This document shows, piece after piece, positions 10,727-21,597 of a stretch of 64,000 bases of DNA. A program made the translations under genes and the position numbers. A model generated the notes under the pieces. That model saw nothing but the letters and a program-made list of their open reading frames with translations, searched no databases and was not told the origin of the DNA. The stretch comes from Tethya wilhelma. Its lineage: Eukaryota > Porifera > Demospongiae > Tethyida > Tethyidae. Each line of letters begins with the position of its first letter. Position 1 is the stretch's first letter. The stretch covers positions 7,229,381 through 7,293,380 of the forward strand of contig CAXIPT010000002.1 of the NCBI GenBank assembly GCA_964030475.1, given 5' to 3'.

Positions 10727-11299
10727 ATGCAGTTTGTGCTTTCGCTACTAGTTTTCGGCATGGCAGTGTGTCTTACTCACAGTGCCTCACTTATTCATGA
10801 GGATGCTGTTTATGGTGAGCTTAACTTAGATGAGGAAAAAATTGGAGATGAAAACAACCTACCTAAGGCCATGCAACTTACTGGGTTGGGGGATGTGTAC
10901 AGGGTGACTGGAACGCTTTACATCTATTACACGGAAGATGATCCTGGACCACACTATGAACCATATGGAAGTGTGCAAGTTCATGTGGGAGGCTTAGATT
11001 ATACTGTTTGGAATATTGGCCGTGATGATTTGGATGTTGCCTTGGGTCAAAGAGTCGAAGCACCATTTGTAGTGCCACCAGTTTTCAGTGTAACTCCTTT
11101 GAGTATTAGTGGAAATATAAGGGAAGCTGATGGAGGTGCCAACCCTGATGACGATATTGCGCATTTCAATCAAAATATCAATCTTCAAGATGTCATGTTT
11201 CCAAAGAAGCATACCTACACGTTCAGGGATAGTGATGGCTATGCAGAGGTTGAGGTTCAAGTCCATAAAATACAGCTTGGTTTAATGAACTCAGAATAA
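10727..11299 (+). CDS. Small secreted protein of unknown family (190 residues), single exon
   Basis: The ATG at 10727 opens a classic signal peptide (MQFVLSLLVFGMAVCLTHSA, cleavage likely after residue 20). The mature part is acidic: an EDAVYGELNLDEEK stretch, then YRVTGTLYIYYTEDDPGPHY, YGSVQVHVGGLDY and a C-terminal YTFRDSDGYAEVEVQVHKIQ. Alternating hydrophobic residues suggest an all-beta fold. The only cysteine is in the signal peptide and there is no membrane segment. I recognise no family. It is intronless with a nearby TATA box and has a decayed relative of its 3' end at 12995-13108. The upstream in-frame GTG at 10712 is less likely as start. Most likely an extracellular protein; function unknown. 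Confidence 0.75.
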   Translation: MQFVLSLLVFGMAVCLTHSASLIHEDAVYGELNLDEEKIGDENNLPKAMQLTGLGDVYRVTGTLYIYYTEDDPGPHYEPYGSVQVHVGGLDYTVWNIGRDDLDVALGQRVEAPFVVPPVFSVTPLSISGNIREADGGANPDDDIAHFNQNINLQDVMFPKKHTYTFRDSDGYAEVEVQVHKIQLGLMNSE

Positions 11300-11773
11300 A
11301 CAGTGTGTACTGAACAGAAGTAATACTGACAATGTTTCAGGCCTATAGGCATTGCATGTAAAATATAATCTAATATTATCTATAGCCATTTAGCATAATA
11401 TTACTCCTGTAGAATCTCTAAGTAAAAGTTGAAACTTTTTTTTCATTTTTGTGGCTGTTTTTCTTTTTTTTTTTTAAATTTGTTTTTGTAAACTGAGGCC
11501 ATTGATTGTCACTAAGCAATTTAAACAGTTGAAAAATATAACAAATAATCAATTGCTAGCCAAAATGTTGTTACGCACTACGAAGTGCAGCTCAATGGTT
11601 ATAGCTGCAATGGGATGATCATGTGATACCGTGTACACATCATCATTAAAGTTTGGGGATTCTAATTGAATTAAACAAAACAAATTTTGTGCATTTAAAT
11701 CACTATCAGTTCAGTTTAAAGTGGTGGGAAAAATGGCCATAAATATTTGACGTCGAATGCAGGCATATAATAT
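11300..11773. other. 3' flank of the secreted-protein gene
   Basis: AT-rich with T-runs near 11437-11490. No gene or clear repeat boundary seen before the hairpin element at 11774. Confidence 0.5.
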
Positions 11774-12806
11774 TCCCAGTACGGTAGTACTGGGTACATA
11801 GGAATGGCACGGATGGCCCATTAGCGCAATACAAATATTCATGCTAATAACTCTGCAAAAACTGAGCACTTGGCACTAAAAGGCTTCTAAAGCTATTATT
11901 TAGCTTTTCCTCCTTCTAATGAGCCCAAAAACATGGCTTAAAACCATCGCTAAAGTACCAAACTAAAACCTCCAATCTTCTCCATCTTCTTAATTCTTCT
12001 TCTTCTTCCGACGTCTTATTCTTCTACGTTGGCAAGAGTTTTCTCAGAGACCGCTCACTTTCAGAAGCTGATTCTTGAAAGAATAAACTTGGTTTCTTTG
12101 TCTTCAATCGCTTTTGCCATTGCTTTTTTGTGTCTCTCATTTAGTCACTAGATACAAAGCGAAAAGCGTTTTCTCCATATGGCGGCCATTAATTTCTAAA
12201 CTCGTGCATCATTAATAAGCTAGTTAGTCTAAGTACCCTTTCCATATTCAAGTGGGCGTTATTTGAAATCTATTGCCGGCAAGCATGCAGTGCTCCAAGT
12301 TCTGGTTCTGTTCTATCCTCTCGTTCTCTGTGTTCAGTTTATCAGTAGGGAAGTTATCTTGAAGTAACAAGACACATATATAATTGACATAAATCACATT
12401 TTCAGCTGGGAGTTTCAGAGTTTCAGCTGTCTGCAAGGCATGTCCAACAGTGCCCGGCACGGTGACTGGTAGGTGGGTGTGTAGCTAGGGCTATTAGTAA
12501 GTTCTCTGTTCAAGCTAAAGACTAAATTCCACTGATATTATGAACAATTATTCGAAAAAAATAGAACAAACAAGTATAAAAAACATTAGAAATGAAATGC
12601 AAACATAGGAATGGCCAAATCGTAAAAGAGTGAGCAAACAAGATAGGAACAGTTGTTAGATTAAGCGAGTTCATTCCTGTGTCTACAATGTCATTGAGCT
12701 CAGTTCGGATATCAACATAAGGTGACACAGTGAAATGAACTCACTTAATCAACAACCATTTCCTATCTTGTTTTCTCACTTTTTTGATGCTTGCTTTTTT
12801 ATACTA
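11774..12806 (+). mobile_element. Hairpin-capped repeat, family A (copy 1, with foldback right end)
   Basis: Begins TCCC with the hairpin CCCAGTACGGTAGTACTGGG (11775-11794), then AGGAATGGCACGGATGG and CAATACAAATATTC. It continues through a TTCTTC tract (11990-12008) and a TATGGCGGCCATTAAT block. The right end at 12563-12806 is a degenerate foldback carrying the family's ACAAGTATAAAAAACATT end. No coding potential. Confidence 0.65.
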
Positions 12807-12994
12807 AATAGGGACAGACAAAGTGTTTTTGTGGAATACTGCATGCTCTGAACATAGTAAGAGGAAGGTCTATTTAGGCTTGCTTGGCTAGGTCATGTAT
12901 ATGCATGGCACACTATAGCAAAGGTCACATTAATTTTGAGTTTAATCAGTAAAGATGTAAATAAAAATTAATTTAAGTAGAGTGTGCCCTTCTA

Positions 12995-13108
12995 TAATGA
13001 AATCAATCTTTGAACAAGATGTCAAATGCCAGTTTCCAATGCAGCATACTTACAAGTTCAGCAATAGTGATGGCTATATGCAGAGGTTGAGATTCAAGTC
13101 CACATAAT
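12995..13108 (+). pseudogene. Decayed 3' fragment of the secreted-protein gene
   Basis: 'caagatgtcaaatgccagtt' followed by 'agtgatggctatatgcagag' parallels 11187-11270 of the secreted-protein gene, with substitutions and a 2-base gain (TATATGCAG for TATGCAG) that breaks the frame. It shows that the family was once duplicated locally. No upstream part of the gene is present. Confidence 0.65.
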
Positions 13109-13726
13109 ACACTTACTATAGTAAAAATTTCAAAAAAATAAGTAGTATAGGAATGGGAAGGGTGCAGTAAAAACAAGCGTGTCAAAATGACACGCGTTCG
13201 CGTGTCAATTATTTGTCCATTTTTTGACTCACCTACATACATGTCAACTTTGAACTGTGTTGAAACAGCATGCAGGTCATCAGGCAAGTGTGTCATATTA
13301 TTGCTTGCTTTTTCTGCGCTAAAATTTTACTTTTCTTGATAAAAACAATTTTGAATCACAAAGAAAATACTCCAGAACTGAAACAACATCAGCAAATACG
13401 AATACAGTGGTATCTATGGAATATTTAGACAAATAAAAAACCATAGAGTCAGCACACTTGACTTGATCATCTTGCCAGACTTGAACAAACTTCATGAGGT
13501 AGGTCTGGTGAAAGCCTAATAAATAGATAAAAATCAAGGCTTATATATAACAAACGTAGTGTATATTTGTCTGGTACCGGATTGCAGATGCTGCAGCTAT
13601 TTGTCCTTGAGATTGAACTTTGACCCTCAAAACAGTGCCAGCTCAGCACAAACAAACAGATTGATATTGTGTGTTCAGAGCCACATTGATTACACTTATA
13701 AAACAGTTAGGAAACATACAAACCAG
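13109..13726. other. Low-information stretch with family C-like ends
   Basis: Starts with the 'agtaaaaatttcaaaaaaat' end of the short repeat family C and has a foldback GTGTCAAAATGACACG near 13180. The short ORFs have no recognisable domain. Confidence 0.4.
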
Positions 13727-13927
13727 TTACACATTGGTATAGCAACCAGAACAAAACCAAGCTTTAGCCCTAGGAGCTACTTTGAGGCCTGCACAGTGGA
13801 AATGAAACCATTGACAGCAGCCATCACAGCCTATCTGGTCTCCTTCCAAGTCTTGGCGACAGACCTTGCAGAGCCAACCGATTTCTCTCACAGCTTGAAC
13901 AGCCTCCAACACAAATAATTGTGCCAT
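13727..13927 (-). CDS. PHD zinc finger (isolated, 66 residues)
   Basis: On the minus strand: W-L-C-K-V-C, a 10-residue spacer, then C-D-G-C, H-x2-C and finally W-F-C-S-G-C. This gives a full Cys4-His-Cys3 set, with the aromatic positions of a PHD finger (QWFHFHC). PHD fingers usually read histone H3 tails. Here it is only a finger, starting at an ATG that overlaps the end of kelch sequence in another frame. It may be the C-terminal exon of a chromatin gene or part of a transposon-captured gene. No complete gene can be built around it. Confidence 0.55.
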   Translation of the reverse strand: MAQLFVLEAVQAVREIGWLCKVCRQDLEGDQIGCDGCCQWFHFHCAGLKVAPRAKAWFCSGCYTNV

Positions 13928-14335
13928 TGTTTGTATGATACATTCAGTAGTTCAACTCTTGAAAGTGGACCTTGTTCACCAAAACCACCAGCTACTAGTA
14001 GCCACTGGTTGTATGTGGCAACTGCTGGAGAGTTACTAGCAGTGTTCATTGGCGGTAGAGAGAAACTCCACATACCTGATTTTTCTTCCCATTCCCCAGT
14101 TTGTTAGTGTTTTTCCCAGTTATTACATCTTGTCCGCCAACAGCTACCAGTTGATTTTCTTTAATTGTAGCCAATCCAAAGTACTTATACTCATAATATC
14201 TAGGAAGTTGGCTCCATGAATCACTGTGAGGGCTGTAGATACAAACAGTTAGTTCTTCTTCATCAGATGATGCCATCACTCCTCCAAAATAGACATCTCC
14301 TTTCATCACCACTACACTTGGACCACCCCATACTC
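13888..14335 (-). pseudogene. Kelch-repeat fragment, frameshifted and truncated
   Basis: Minus-strand frames 14335-14085 (GDVYFGG, YSPHSDSWSQLP, LVAVGGQD) and 14073-13888 (WSFSLPPMNTASNSPAV, WLLVAGGFGEQGP, RVELLNV) give about two kelch blades with the double Gly and Trp signature. A frameshift near 14075-14085 separates them, and the 5' side is cut by the long-TIR element starting at 14336. It runs straight into the PHD finger ORF. A pseudogene or chimera is most likely. Confidence 0.6.
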
Positions 14336-14979
14336 TAGTCTCGCGTAGCCAGACCCCTTTCGCTCCGCCTATATGGCTCCGCGGGAAAGGGGTCTGGTGT
14401 ATCTCGCATCAAAAAGTTGTGCAAATGGAATGCAATTATTGCATAACAGATGAAAAAATTTTCAATTTTTTGGGCGGGGTAAGTAAAATATAGTTTTCTC
14501 GAGCCTATTTCTCACTCTTGACGGAGTAGACCATGGCAGCGTTAGCTGCTCTTGGTTGCTATAAGCTGTTGAAAAGATCTGCCATCGCTAAAATACGTAT
14601 TTTTTATCTAAGAGCTAACGGATTTTTCTAAAAGACATATACGCTTCTCTCACGTTCAAAAACCACACCACGGCTTTCATTCGTACCTGTGTCAAGGCCT
14701 GGCACCCTAGCTTAGCTGTTGCTTCTGATTTTTGTGGATGGTTCTCTGTTCTTCTAGCAATTTTACTTGAAAACTCCGTTGTGCATTGTTTCTATTTAAC
14801 GCGCACGGAAGCTATTGATCAATCCCGGTGATCCCAGAGCGATAATTACGTGTTGTGTGATTTCATTGGTCAGGCCGAAATTCCTGACCTCTGCACAACT
14901 TTTTGATGCGAGATACACCAGACCCCTTTCCCGCGGAGCCATATAGGCGGAGCGAAAGGGGTCTGGCTACGCGAGACTA
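14336..14979. mobile_element. TA-flanked MITE with ~87-bp perfect inverted repeats
   Basis: 14337-14423 and 14892-14978 are perfect inverted copies of each other. They begin AGTCTCGCGTAGCCAGACCC and run to AAAAGTTGTGCA. If TA is the target duplication (14336-14337 and 14978-14979), the element proper starts GTCTCGCG. The GC-rich arms surround a 468-bp core without a gene. The perfect arms indicate recent activity. Confidence 0.85.
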
Positions 14980-15616
14980 TACAATGACTACTTTCTTCAA
15001 TAGGAGCCACTTGAGAGCTGTTTAAGTAGTGCTTTGAGGTTAAAAGCATGGCTTTGACAAGTAAGCAATAACTAGGGAATAGGAATAAGTACGCAGCGTA
15101 GTACAGACATTGCATATGCCCATACTACGCCCGTTTATTTTCTGTACTATGCCGTAACTACATAACGGAAATGTCAACTTTTTATTGTCTTGTACTATAT
15201 GTCTCATTACATTTCCAATGGTTGTTTTTTTTTGACTTGTTGTATCATTTTTTCATAATTCTATGAATTACAGTAATTTTGAGTTTGTGTGTATGTGGTA
15301 GTTACATGTACTTGTACACTATCAGCATGGATATTATAGCTCATAATCTATGCTATCAGAAAGGTGAAGCATCTCAGGAGGTTGGAGCTGTATCTAACAA
15401 AATTTGCTTGTTTGCTCATCTTATAATGACAACTAGTAAAGTAGTCTATTACCTCCTAAAAATTGAAGACTGAAAGGTTACAGAGACTTCAGCACAACCA
15501 GAAATCTTTAGGTAAAGCTGGCAGGTAGCGAATATTTGAACTCCAAATAATGCACACTTGTCTATCTGGAAAAGAGTCACCAACTTGATTTCCAAAGTTA
15601 CTAATGAATTATTAAT
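14980..15616. other. Non-coding stretch
   Basis: AT-rich sequence with no convincing gene. ORFs at 15279-15473 (plus) and 15449-15664 (minus) lack recognisable features. Confidence 0.4.
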
Positions 15617-15913
15617 TCCCAGTACAGTAGTACTGGATACATAGGAATGGCACGGATGGCCCATTAGTGTACTACAAGTATTTACGCAAATTTATAACTC
15701 TGTGAAAACTGAGCACTTGCCACTAAAAGGCTTCTAAAGCTTCTATGTAGCTTATTCTCATTCTAATGAGCCCAATAAACATAGCCTATAACCATTGCTA
15801 AAGTAACAAACTAAAACATGCCAAACCTCCAAATTTCTCCATCGTAATTCTCAAAGACTGTTCACTTTCAGAAGCTAATTTTGAATGAATAAACTTGGTT
15901 TCTTTGTCTTCAG
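15617..15913 (+). mobile_element. Hairpin-capped repeat, family A (copy 2, truncated)
   Basis: TCCCAGTACAGTAGTACTGG with AGGAATGGCACGGATGGCCC and the following ~280 bp match the copy at 11774. It stops near 'cttggtttctttgtcttcag', so its right half is missing. Confidence 0.7.
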
Positions 15914-16149
15914 GTCTTGTCCAGAGGAGAAATTTCACCCTTCAAATTACAGGTGATTTTGACATAATACCGTAACAGTACAAAATATTGGCAGGAATAA
16001 AATTTGGCGGATTGTCAAAAATTTCAGGTTTAAGGGATTTTATTTTGGCAGTACAATACACATATTCCGTATGTGCTGCATCAATCCCCCAATATTAAAA
16101 TCAGCCAAATTTTTGTGCCATATAGTATGTTTGTACATAGTGCTGATTG

Positions 16150-16520
16150 AGTTCCTTGTGACCACCACCCCACTCTCAGACACTCCTCCAGAGCCTGGTA
16201 TCCCATATCAGGTTGGAGCTGGGAGCACTTGGGTCACCATAAGCTGGGATGATCTAGACTGTGATGGTTACTTTTGCCTCTTTTCTCTTCCAGAATGATG
16301 CCTCCAACAGAGTCACTGACTTAGATTCCATTATAACTCAGCAATTGATTCAGAACTTCTGTCCTAACTGCGATGTAGATTCTAAAACTATTGATGACTC
16401 CAGATTAAGTTGTAACAATGACTACTTGAATTATGTTCACTATCAAGCGAGAATCAGAGGAACTAGCAACTATAGCACTGTTATTCGTCTCACTAGATCA
16501 GTCGCTAGGTACAAGACGAA
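16150..16520 (+). pseudogene. Fibronectin III-like receptor remnant
   Basis: 16155-16275 reads TTTPLSDTPPEPGIPYQVG then STWVTISWDD, the first strands of an FN3 domain (Pro-rich start, W in strand B). After a frame change near 16275-16295, 16294-16500 reads ITQQLIQNFCPNC, SCNNDYLNYVHYQARIRG. The two parts are consistent with an extracellular receptor fragment, but no exon borders complete it and it ends in repeat DNA. Low certainty. Confidence 0.4.
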
Positions 16521-17028
16521 AAGCGCCTTCTCCGTATGGCAGCCATTCATTTCTATATCTCATTAATAATTTATTAGCTATTTTGGAAATCAAATTGGCA
16601 ACGGTTTTCCAGGTTGACAAGTCTGCGTTATTTGAAATTCAAATATTCGTTGCCTGCCTGCTTTACTGCAAAATTTCTAGTTGTCCTGAAGTCTCTGTAA
16701 CCTTTCAGTCTTTAATGGACAATTCCTGCGTGACGGACGCACAATTCAGAGAAGTTATTGGGTTCTGTCCATTTACACAAATGTTTTAACTTTACACAAT
16801 ACATATTTGTAGTAACGCCTTGACAAAAGCTATCTACCAATATACCTGAATTTAACTTTATAGCTATAGAATAAGAGATATGCTTGCTTAAAGGGCTGTG
16901 ACGGACGTACGCAGAAAATTTAAGAAATGATGGGTACAAATCTTTAAAATCTAAACTCTGTGAAGTGACAAGTAATATTGATCCAGTTCCATAAAATCTT
17001 AGCCCTAAAGCATCCAAGTATTATGTAA

Positions 17029-17883
17029 TAGTTATCTACTGGTTTTCAAGGATTTATGGGAGTAAACTGCCTGAGCCTGAGGGCGCAGCCCGAAGGCAAA
17101 GGTTGTTTACGTAGCCATAAATCCTTGGAAACCAGTAGATAAGTGTTATATCTCAGAACAAAAGTTGCTTTTCATTGGTTAAATTTATGTACCAAATCTG
17201 ATTGGTCCACGTTTACTATATTACCTTCGCTTCTCCAGCATAGGAACCAGTTTTTGTTCAGTCAGAAATTTAAAAGGACGCTCAGAATAGCTCAGTTTCT
17301 TCGTCGTTTCTACAGTACTGTCGCTAGTCTTTACACAGTTTCGCTTTGCTAGCTAGCTCAAGAAACTGCTGAACGCTAAATAGAATCTTGAACAGGTTGA
17401 GCGTCGACCTTTACCAGAAAATGCGTGATTCTGCCAGAATTTTAGTGAACTCTCTGTTTGTGACTGCTCCAGTGTCTCTGTGGACCATTTCTCCCTCATG
17501 CTGACTGATTAAAATGGCTTAAATGTGTAAGTATTACGCTTGAGCATCGACCTAAACTAGAATTTTGCATGATTTACCCAGAATTTAGTGAACTTTCTGC
17601 TGTGATTGCTTCCAATATACCTTTTTGGACTCTCTCTTGCTGACAGCTTAAAAAGGCTTGCTAAATAGCACTACATCTTCATGCAATAAAATTAATGAAG
17701 GAACAACATGCAAATTAGGGAACAATATTCATCAAAATTTGACAATTCTTCATTCTCATTGGCTAAAACCATTGCCTGGGGGAAGTATGATATGAGCCAT
17801 ATCATCCTTTTGCCCTCTAGGAAGTATGATATGGCTCATATCACCTTGAAATAACCTAGGAAACAAGGCTAAATAGGAGATAT
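17029..17883. mobile_element. Insertion with strong hairpin inside the split transposon
   Basis: Absent from the 38-39 kb copy. It opens with a 28-bp hairpin (17032-17059 paired with 17115-17142, one mismatch) around a GC-rich loop. Two imperfect direct repeats follow (about 17398-17460 and 17540-17605, GAGC(G/A)TCGACCT.. then CAGAATTT.AGTGAAC), and a smaller foldback near 17785-17845 (GTATGATATG-GC-CATATCA). No gene. Confidence 0.6.
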
Positions 17884-18062
17884 TTCATATATATAGCTTT
17901 GCAGAAATAAATATTCCCAGTACAGTAGTACTGGGTACACAAGAATGGCACGGATGGCCCATTAGCGCAATACAAATATTCACGCGAATAACTCTGCAAA
18001 AACTGAGCGCCTAGCACTAAAAGGCTTCTTAAGCCACTATTTAGCTCTTTCTCTTTCTAATG

Positions 18063-18927
18063 AAGGCACCAAGGTGCATTAGCCTCGGCGCACTTCACTG
18101 TGCCAGAATGTGAACTAAACCTAAATGACATGCATTGTGCATAAAATAAGTCCTGACCAAGAGTACCATTAGCCAAAAGTCTGGCCTGTGAGACCGGCTA
18201 CCAATTCATCCAGTGACTTGTCTGTCTACTGACGGACATGATGTAGCGGTGGCATGATAACCTCTGGAAAACTGGCAGCCACATTAGTGAGGCTAAATAA
18301 CCATACACACTAAAAACCTAAGTAGTACATAGCTATCAGGTTTATTAAATAGCTAGCCACGTCTCCAGGCCGGGTCTCATTAACTTTTCATTCGCAGAAA
18401 GGAGAAGGGGAGCCTGCATGATAGCCTCAAGCTGGTTTCACTTATGATGTTTATTTGATGAACCAGCACAAGTCTATAGCAAGACTGAGGTATGCTATGA
18501 TAAAACATGTACTAGAGTAGTTGGTGTGAGAACAAAATGCTGAGCACAGGCTGCCGAGTAGTGGCCATACAGCCAGCCACACTGAAACATGCTTACATAG
18601 AAAGCAGCCAACCCCTGCCTGTCTTGCCAAACAACACTGACCAACGCAACAGCAACAGCAACAGCAACAGCAGCACTGATCCAGCCAGCACAGCATCTTC
18701 ATGTCAGAGTCTTCATGTAGTGAGCATTACTGAATTCTAGATAACGCACACTAGATCAATAGGCGTGGTCTCGAAGCTAAGCGCTCAAAGAAGCACAAAA
18801 GCCTCAAATCTCAGCAACTATAGTATTTTCGACAACAGAAAATGTAATTTTACAAGATCATTCAGTTTTATGAACGCAAGTACCAGCCATTTTTTCGCTA
18901 GAGCAGTCTTTCTTGAGATTTCGATGG

Positions 18928-18958
<31 letters not shown>

Positions 18959-19010
18959 GGACAAAACGACTACCGTAATCCTCTGCACGTGCTACGCACG
19001 CGCCGAGGCT
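18063..19010. mobile_element. Third-level nested element, TAATG target duplication
   Basis: Inserted in family A between two TAATG copies. Near the left end is AGCCTCGGCGC; the right end is GCGCCGAGGCT, its complement. Near the right end an ACAG tetranucleotide run (18930-18957) precedes the same 60-bp end found at 1-110 and 9154-9212. Internal CAG-rich DNA (18650-18675) gives only low-complexity ORFs. Confidence 0.65.
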
Positions 19011-19088
19011 TAATGAGCCCAAAAACATGGCCTAAAACCATCGCTAAAGTAACAAACACACATATGCCAAACCTCCAATTTTCTCCAT

Positions 19089-19134
19089 CTTCTTCTTCTT
19101 CTTCTTCTTCTTCTTCTTCTTCTTCTTCTTCTTC
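19089..19134. repeat. (TTC)n microsatellite within family A
   Basis: About 15 TTC units, longer than the equivalent tract in other family A copies (11990-12008, 21443-21470). Confidence 0.85.
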
Positions 19135-20996
19135 TATCTTGGCTTAACTTTTCTCAAAGACTATTTACTTTTAGAAGCTGATTCTTGAACGAATGAACTT
19201 GGTTTCTTCCGAAACAGTCGCTTTTGCCATCGGTTTTTAGCACCTCTCATTGAGTAGCTAGATACAAGGCGAAAAGCACCTCCTCCATATGGCCGCCATT
19301 AGTTTCTACACTCATGCATAATTCATTAGCTTCTAGAAAATTCGAATTGACGACCCTTTCCACACACAAAAGTGTGCGTTATTTGGAATTAAATGCAAGT
19401 TGCCTGGAACTACCTGGATGCTCTTGCTCTTCTTAAGAGATGAATCAGGACTTTGATTATCATAACATATAGAAAGGCAAGTAAATCTTATGATACAGCT
19501 CCTGCCTCCAAATGACTGAGATGTGGAGATGTGTGTTTCACTTCAGTATCAAGCAGGCTCAGCCTGTACACAACTTACTCAGCAGCCCGCCATTCAGTAC
19601 CAGACTACTAGCTCAGTAGCTAGCTACACATACCAACTCAAATGTGATTTGTAACATTATGGAAAAATGAGAACAAACAAGTAAAAAAAAAACATTGGAA
19701 ATGTAATGAGACACAGGAATGGGGCTTAATCGCAAAAAGAACGCAAACAAGATGGAATGGCTGTTACAGTGTAAGGAATTCTTCCTGTGGGCAAAATGAG
19801 AGACTCAATAAGGAGATTGCTAAATGCAGCCCATACAGGAAGAATTCTGCACACACTCTAACAGCCATTTCATCTTGTTTGCGTTCTTTTTGCGATTTAG
19901 CCCCATTCCTGTGTCTCATTACATTTCCAATGTTTTTTTTACTTGTACTAATTAAGTTAATGCTTCTAGAAATGTGTGACGAACGTACCTGTGTGATTGC
20001 ACCCACCATAAGTAGAAATCTATGGACTATGGGATTAGTCCAACACATGTATCATTATGACTTTATACTTTCTACAATCTTCCATGCTTAGAGTTTATCC
20101 AACAGTGATTTTAATTCCCCTTCTGCTAGCTCATAAAACATACATNATGTACGTCCGTCACAGATTTGCTGTACGTCCGTCACAAAACTGAATAATGCCT
20201 ATTTTGCAGATATTCAGCCCCTCAGCCTACTTTAAAGCTTATATATGTCTTTCATATACACTTCTAATTAACCTTGAACACATTGCAACAAAGTATACAA
20301 AAAGTTTACTGAATAAAGTTTAAGTAGGAATCCCTTGAGCAGTGATGGACATGCGTGACGGATGTACAAGGTTTAACGCGACTTTTTTGTCAAATTTGGT
20401 GGGTATGGCTATATCAAACTAAGAGTGGATTATAATAATATACCTAATTGTAAGTTTAAAGAGCCCATGAAATGGTTTTAGAAAATACTTTGATATTAGT
20501 GAAAAAAACTTGAAAATAGGCATTTTTTTGTGACGGACGTACGTATCAAGTGAACTGTAATTAACAAGCCATAAATTATTTAATGACAGCTGCAACTAAT
20601 TATATATTATTGGTTCTTACAAAGTGCCTCATAAATGATTCAAACATGCTATATAGGAACCTACAATGTATAATTCCAACCTGGAGGAGGCTTGAAACTA
20701 CAAATTACTTGAAATATTCAGTTGCCATGGTAGTTGCACATTGACGAGCATATCTCATTAGGTAATCATCATTCAAGGCAAAAATTTTCGGATTATGAAA
20801 CTGTAATAAATAATTTACAAAATGAACTATATAAACCTTTTCTATGCTAAGTTCCAAATTTTGATCTAGTGGTTGACATTTTCACGGAATTGCCCTATTA
20901 CAACACTGCCACATAAAACTGAGTAAATGGCACAATAAGCGCTTAATCTATGTAGAAGCATCTCATACATGTGTGAAATTTCAGTGGTTACATCTN

Positions 20997-21220
20997 GCCA
21001 TTCCATCTTGTTTGTGTTCTTTTTACGATTTAGCCATTCCTGTGTCTCATTACATTTCCAATGTTTTCTTTACTTGTATATTATTGTTTGTATCTAACTA
21101 CAATACCATACAAACTAATTAGCCTATAAAATTATATACAATTCATACTGCTGCTGTTCTTCAATGACGGCACTATAGTATCGGCGATGGTCATTACAGC
21201 CCTCTGGCATGCAGATATAT
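20997..21220. other. Family A right-end fragment and short non-coding stretch
   Basis: 20997-21085 repeats the CCATTCCATCTTGTTTG..TTTCCAATG right end of family A. The remainder is AT-rich with no gene. Confidence 0.5.
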
Positions 21221-21597
21221 TCCCAGTACGGTAGTACTGGGTACACAGGAATGGCCTGGATGGCCCATTAGCGCAATACAAATATTCACGCGAACAACTG
21301 CAAAAACTGAGCGCTTAGCACTAAAAGGCTTCTTTAGCTACTATAATATATTTAGCTCTTTCTCTTTCTAATGAGCCCAAAAACATGGCCTAAAACCATC
21401 GCTAAAGTAACAAACAGAAACATGCCAAACCTCCAATTTTCTCCATCTTATTCTTATTCTTTTTCTTCTATCTTGGCTCAACTTTTCTCAGAGGCTATTA
21501 GCTGATTCTTGAATGAACGAACTTGGTTTCTTCCGGGACAGTCGCTTTTGCCATCGGTTTTTAGCGTCTCTCGCTGAGTAGCTGGATACACGTAGCA
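21221..21597 (+). mobile_element. Hairpin-capped repeat, family A (copy 4, left part)
   Basis: TCCCAGTACGGTAGTACTGG with AGGAATGGCCTGGATGGCCC, the Phe/Leu-rich TTCTT tract and the 'ttttgccatcggtttttagc' block. It ends before the family's right half. Confidence 0.75.

Larger units (their letters stand above)
17915..19946 (+). mobile_element. Hairpin-capped repeat, family A (copy 3), itself interrupted
   Basis: Left end TCCCAGTACAGTAGTACTGG at 17915, right end ...CATTTCCAATG then T-run ACTTGT at 19946. Family sequence breaks at TAATG (18058-18062) and resumes at TAATG (19011-19015) with 'agcccaaaaacatggcc', so a further element sits inside. The right portion 19670-19946 is a foldback of the family's right end. 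Confidence 0.75.
16716..20895 (+). mobile_element. ACGTCCGTCA-repeat transposon, copy split by two insertions
   Basis: Three blocks, 16716-17028, 17884-17914 and 19947-20895, line up in order with the uninterrupted element at 38677-39978. They include the many TGACGGACGTAC / GTACGTCCGTCA boxes and the CGGAATTGCCC right end. The blocks are separated by insertions of about 855 bp and 2.03 kb. The N at 20146 falls inside with 4 bases of overlap (ACAT/ATGT). Confidence 0.8.

Noticed and set aside
11774..11800. Helitron 3' hairpin for families A and B
   Set aside because: No CTRR end after the hairpin, no 5' TC start, and the copy at 40968-41574 has an 18-bp target duplication, which Helitrons do not make.
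18451..18702. Minus-strand ORF with poly-Cys and plus-strand ORF with NSNSNS
   Set aside because: Both are readings of a short CAG/AAC repeat within a mobile element; no start context or partner exon.
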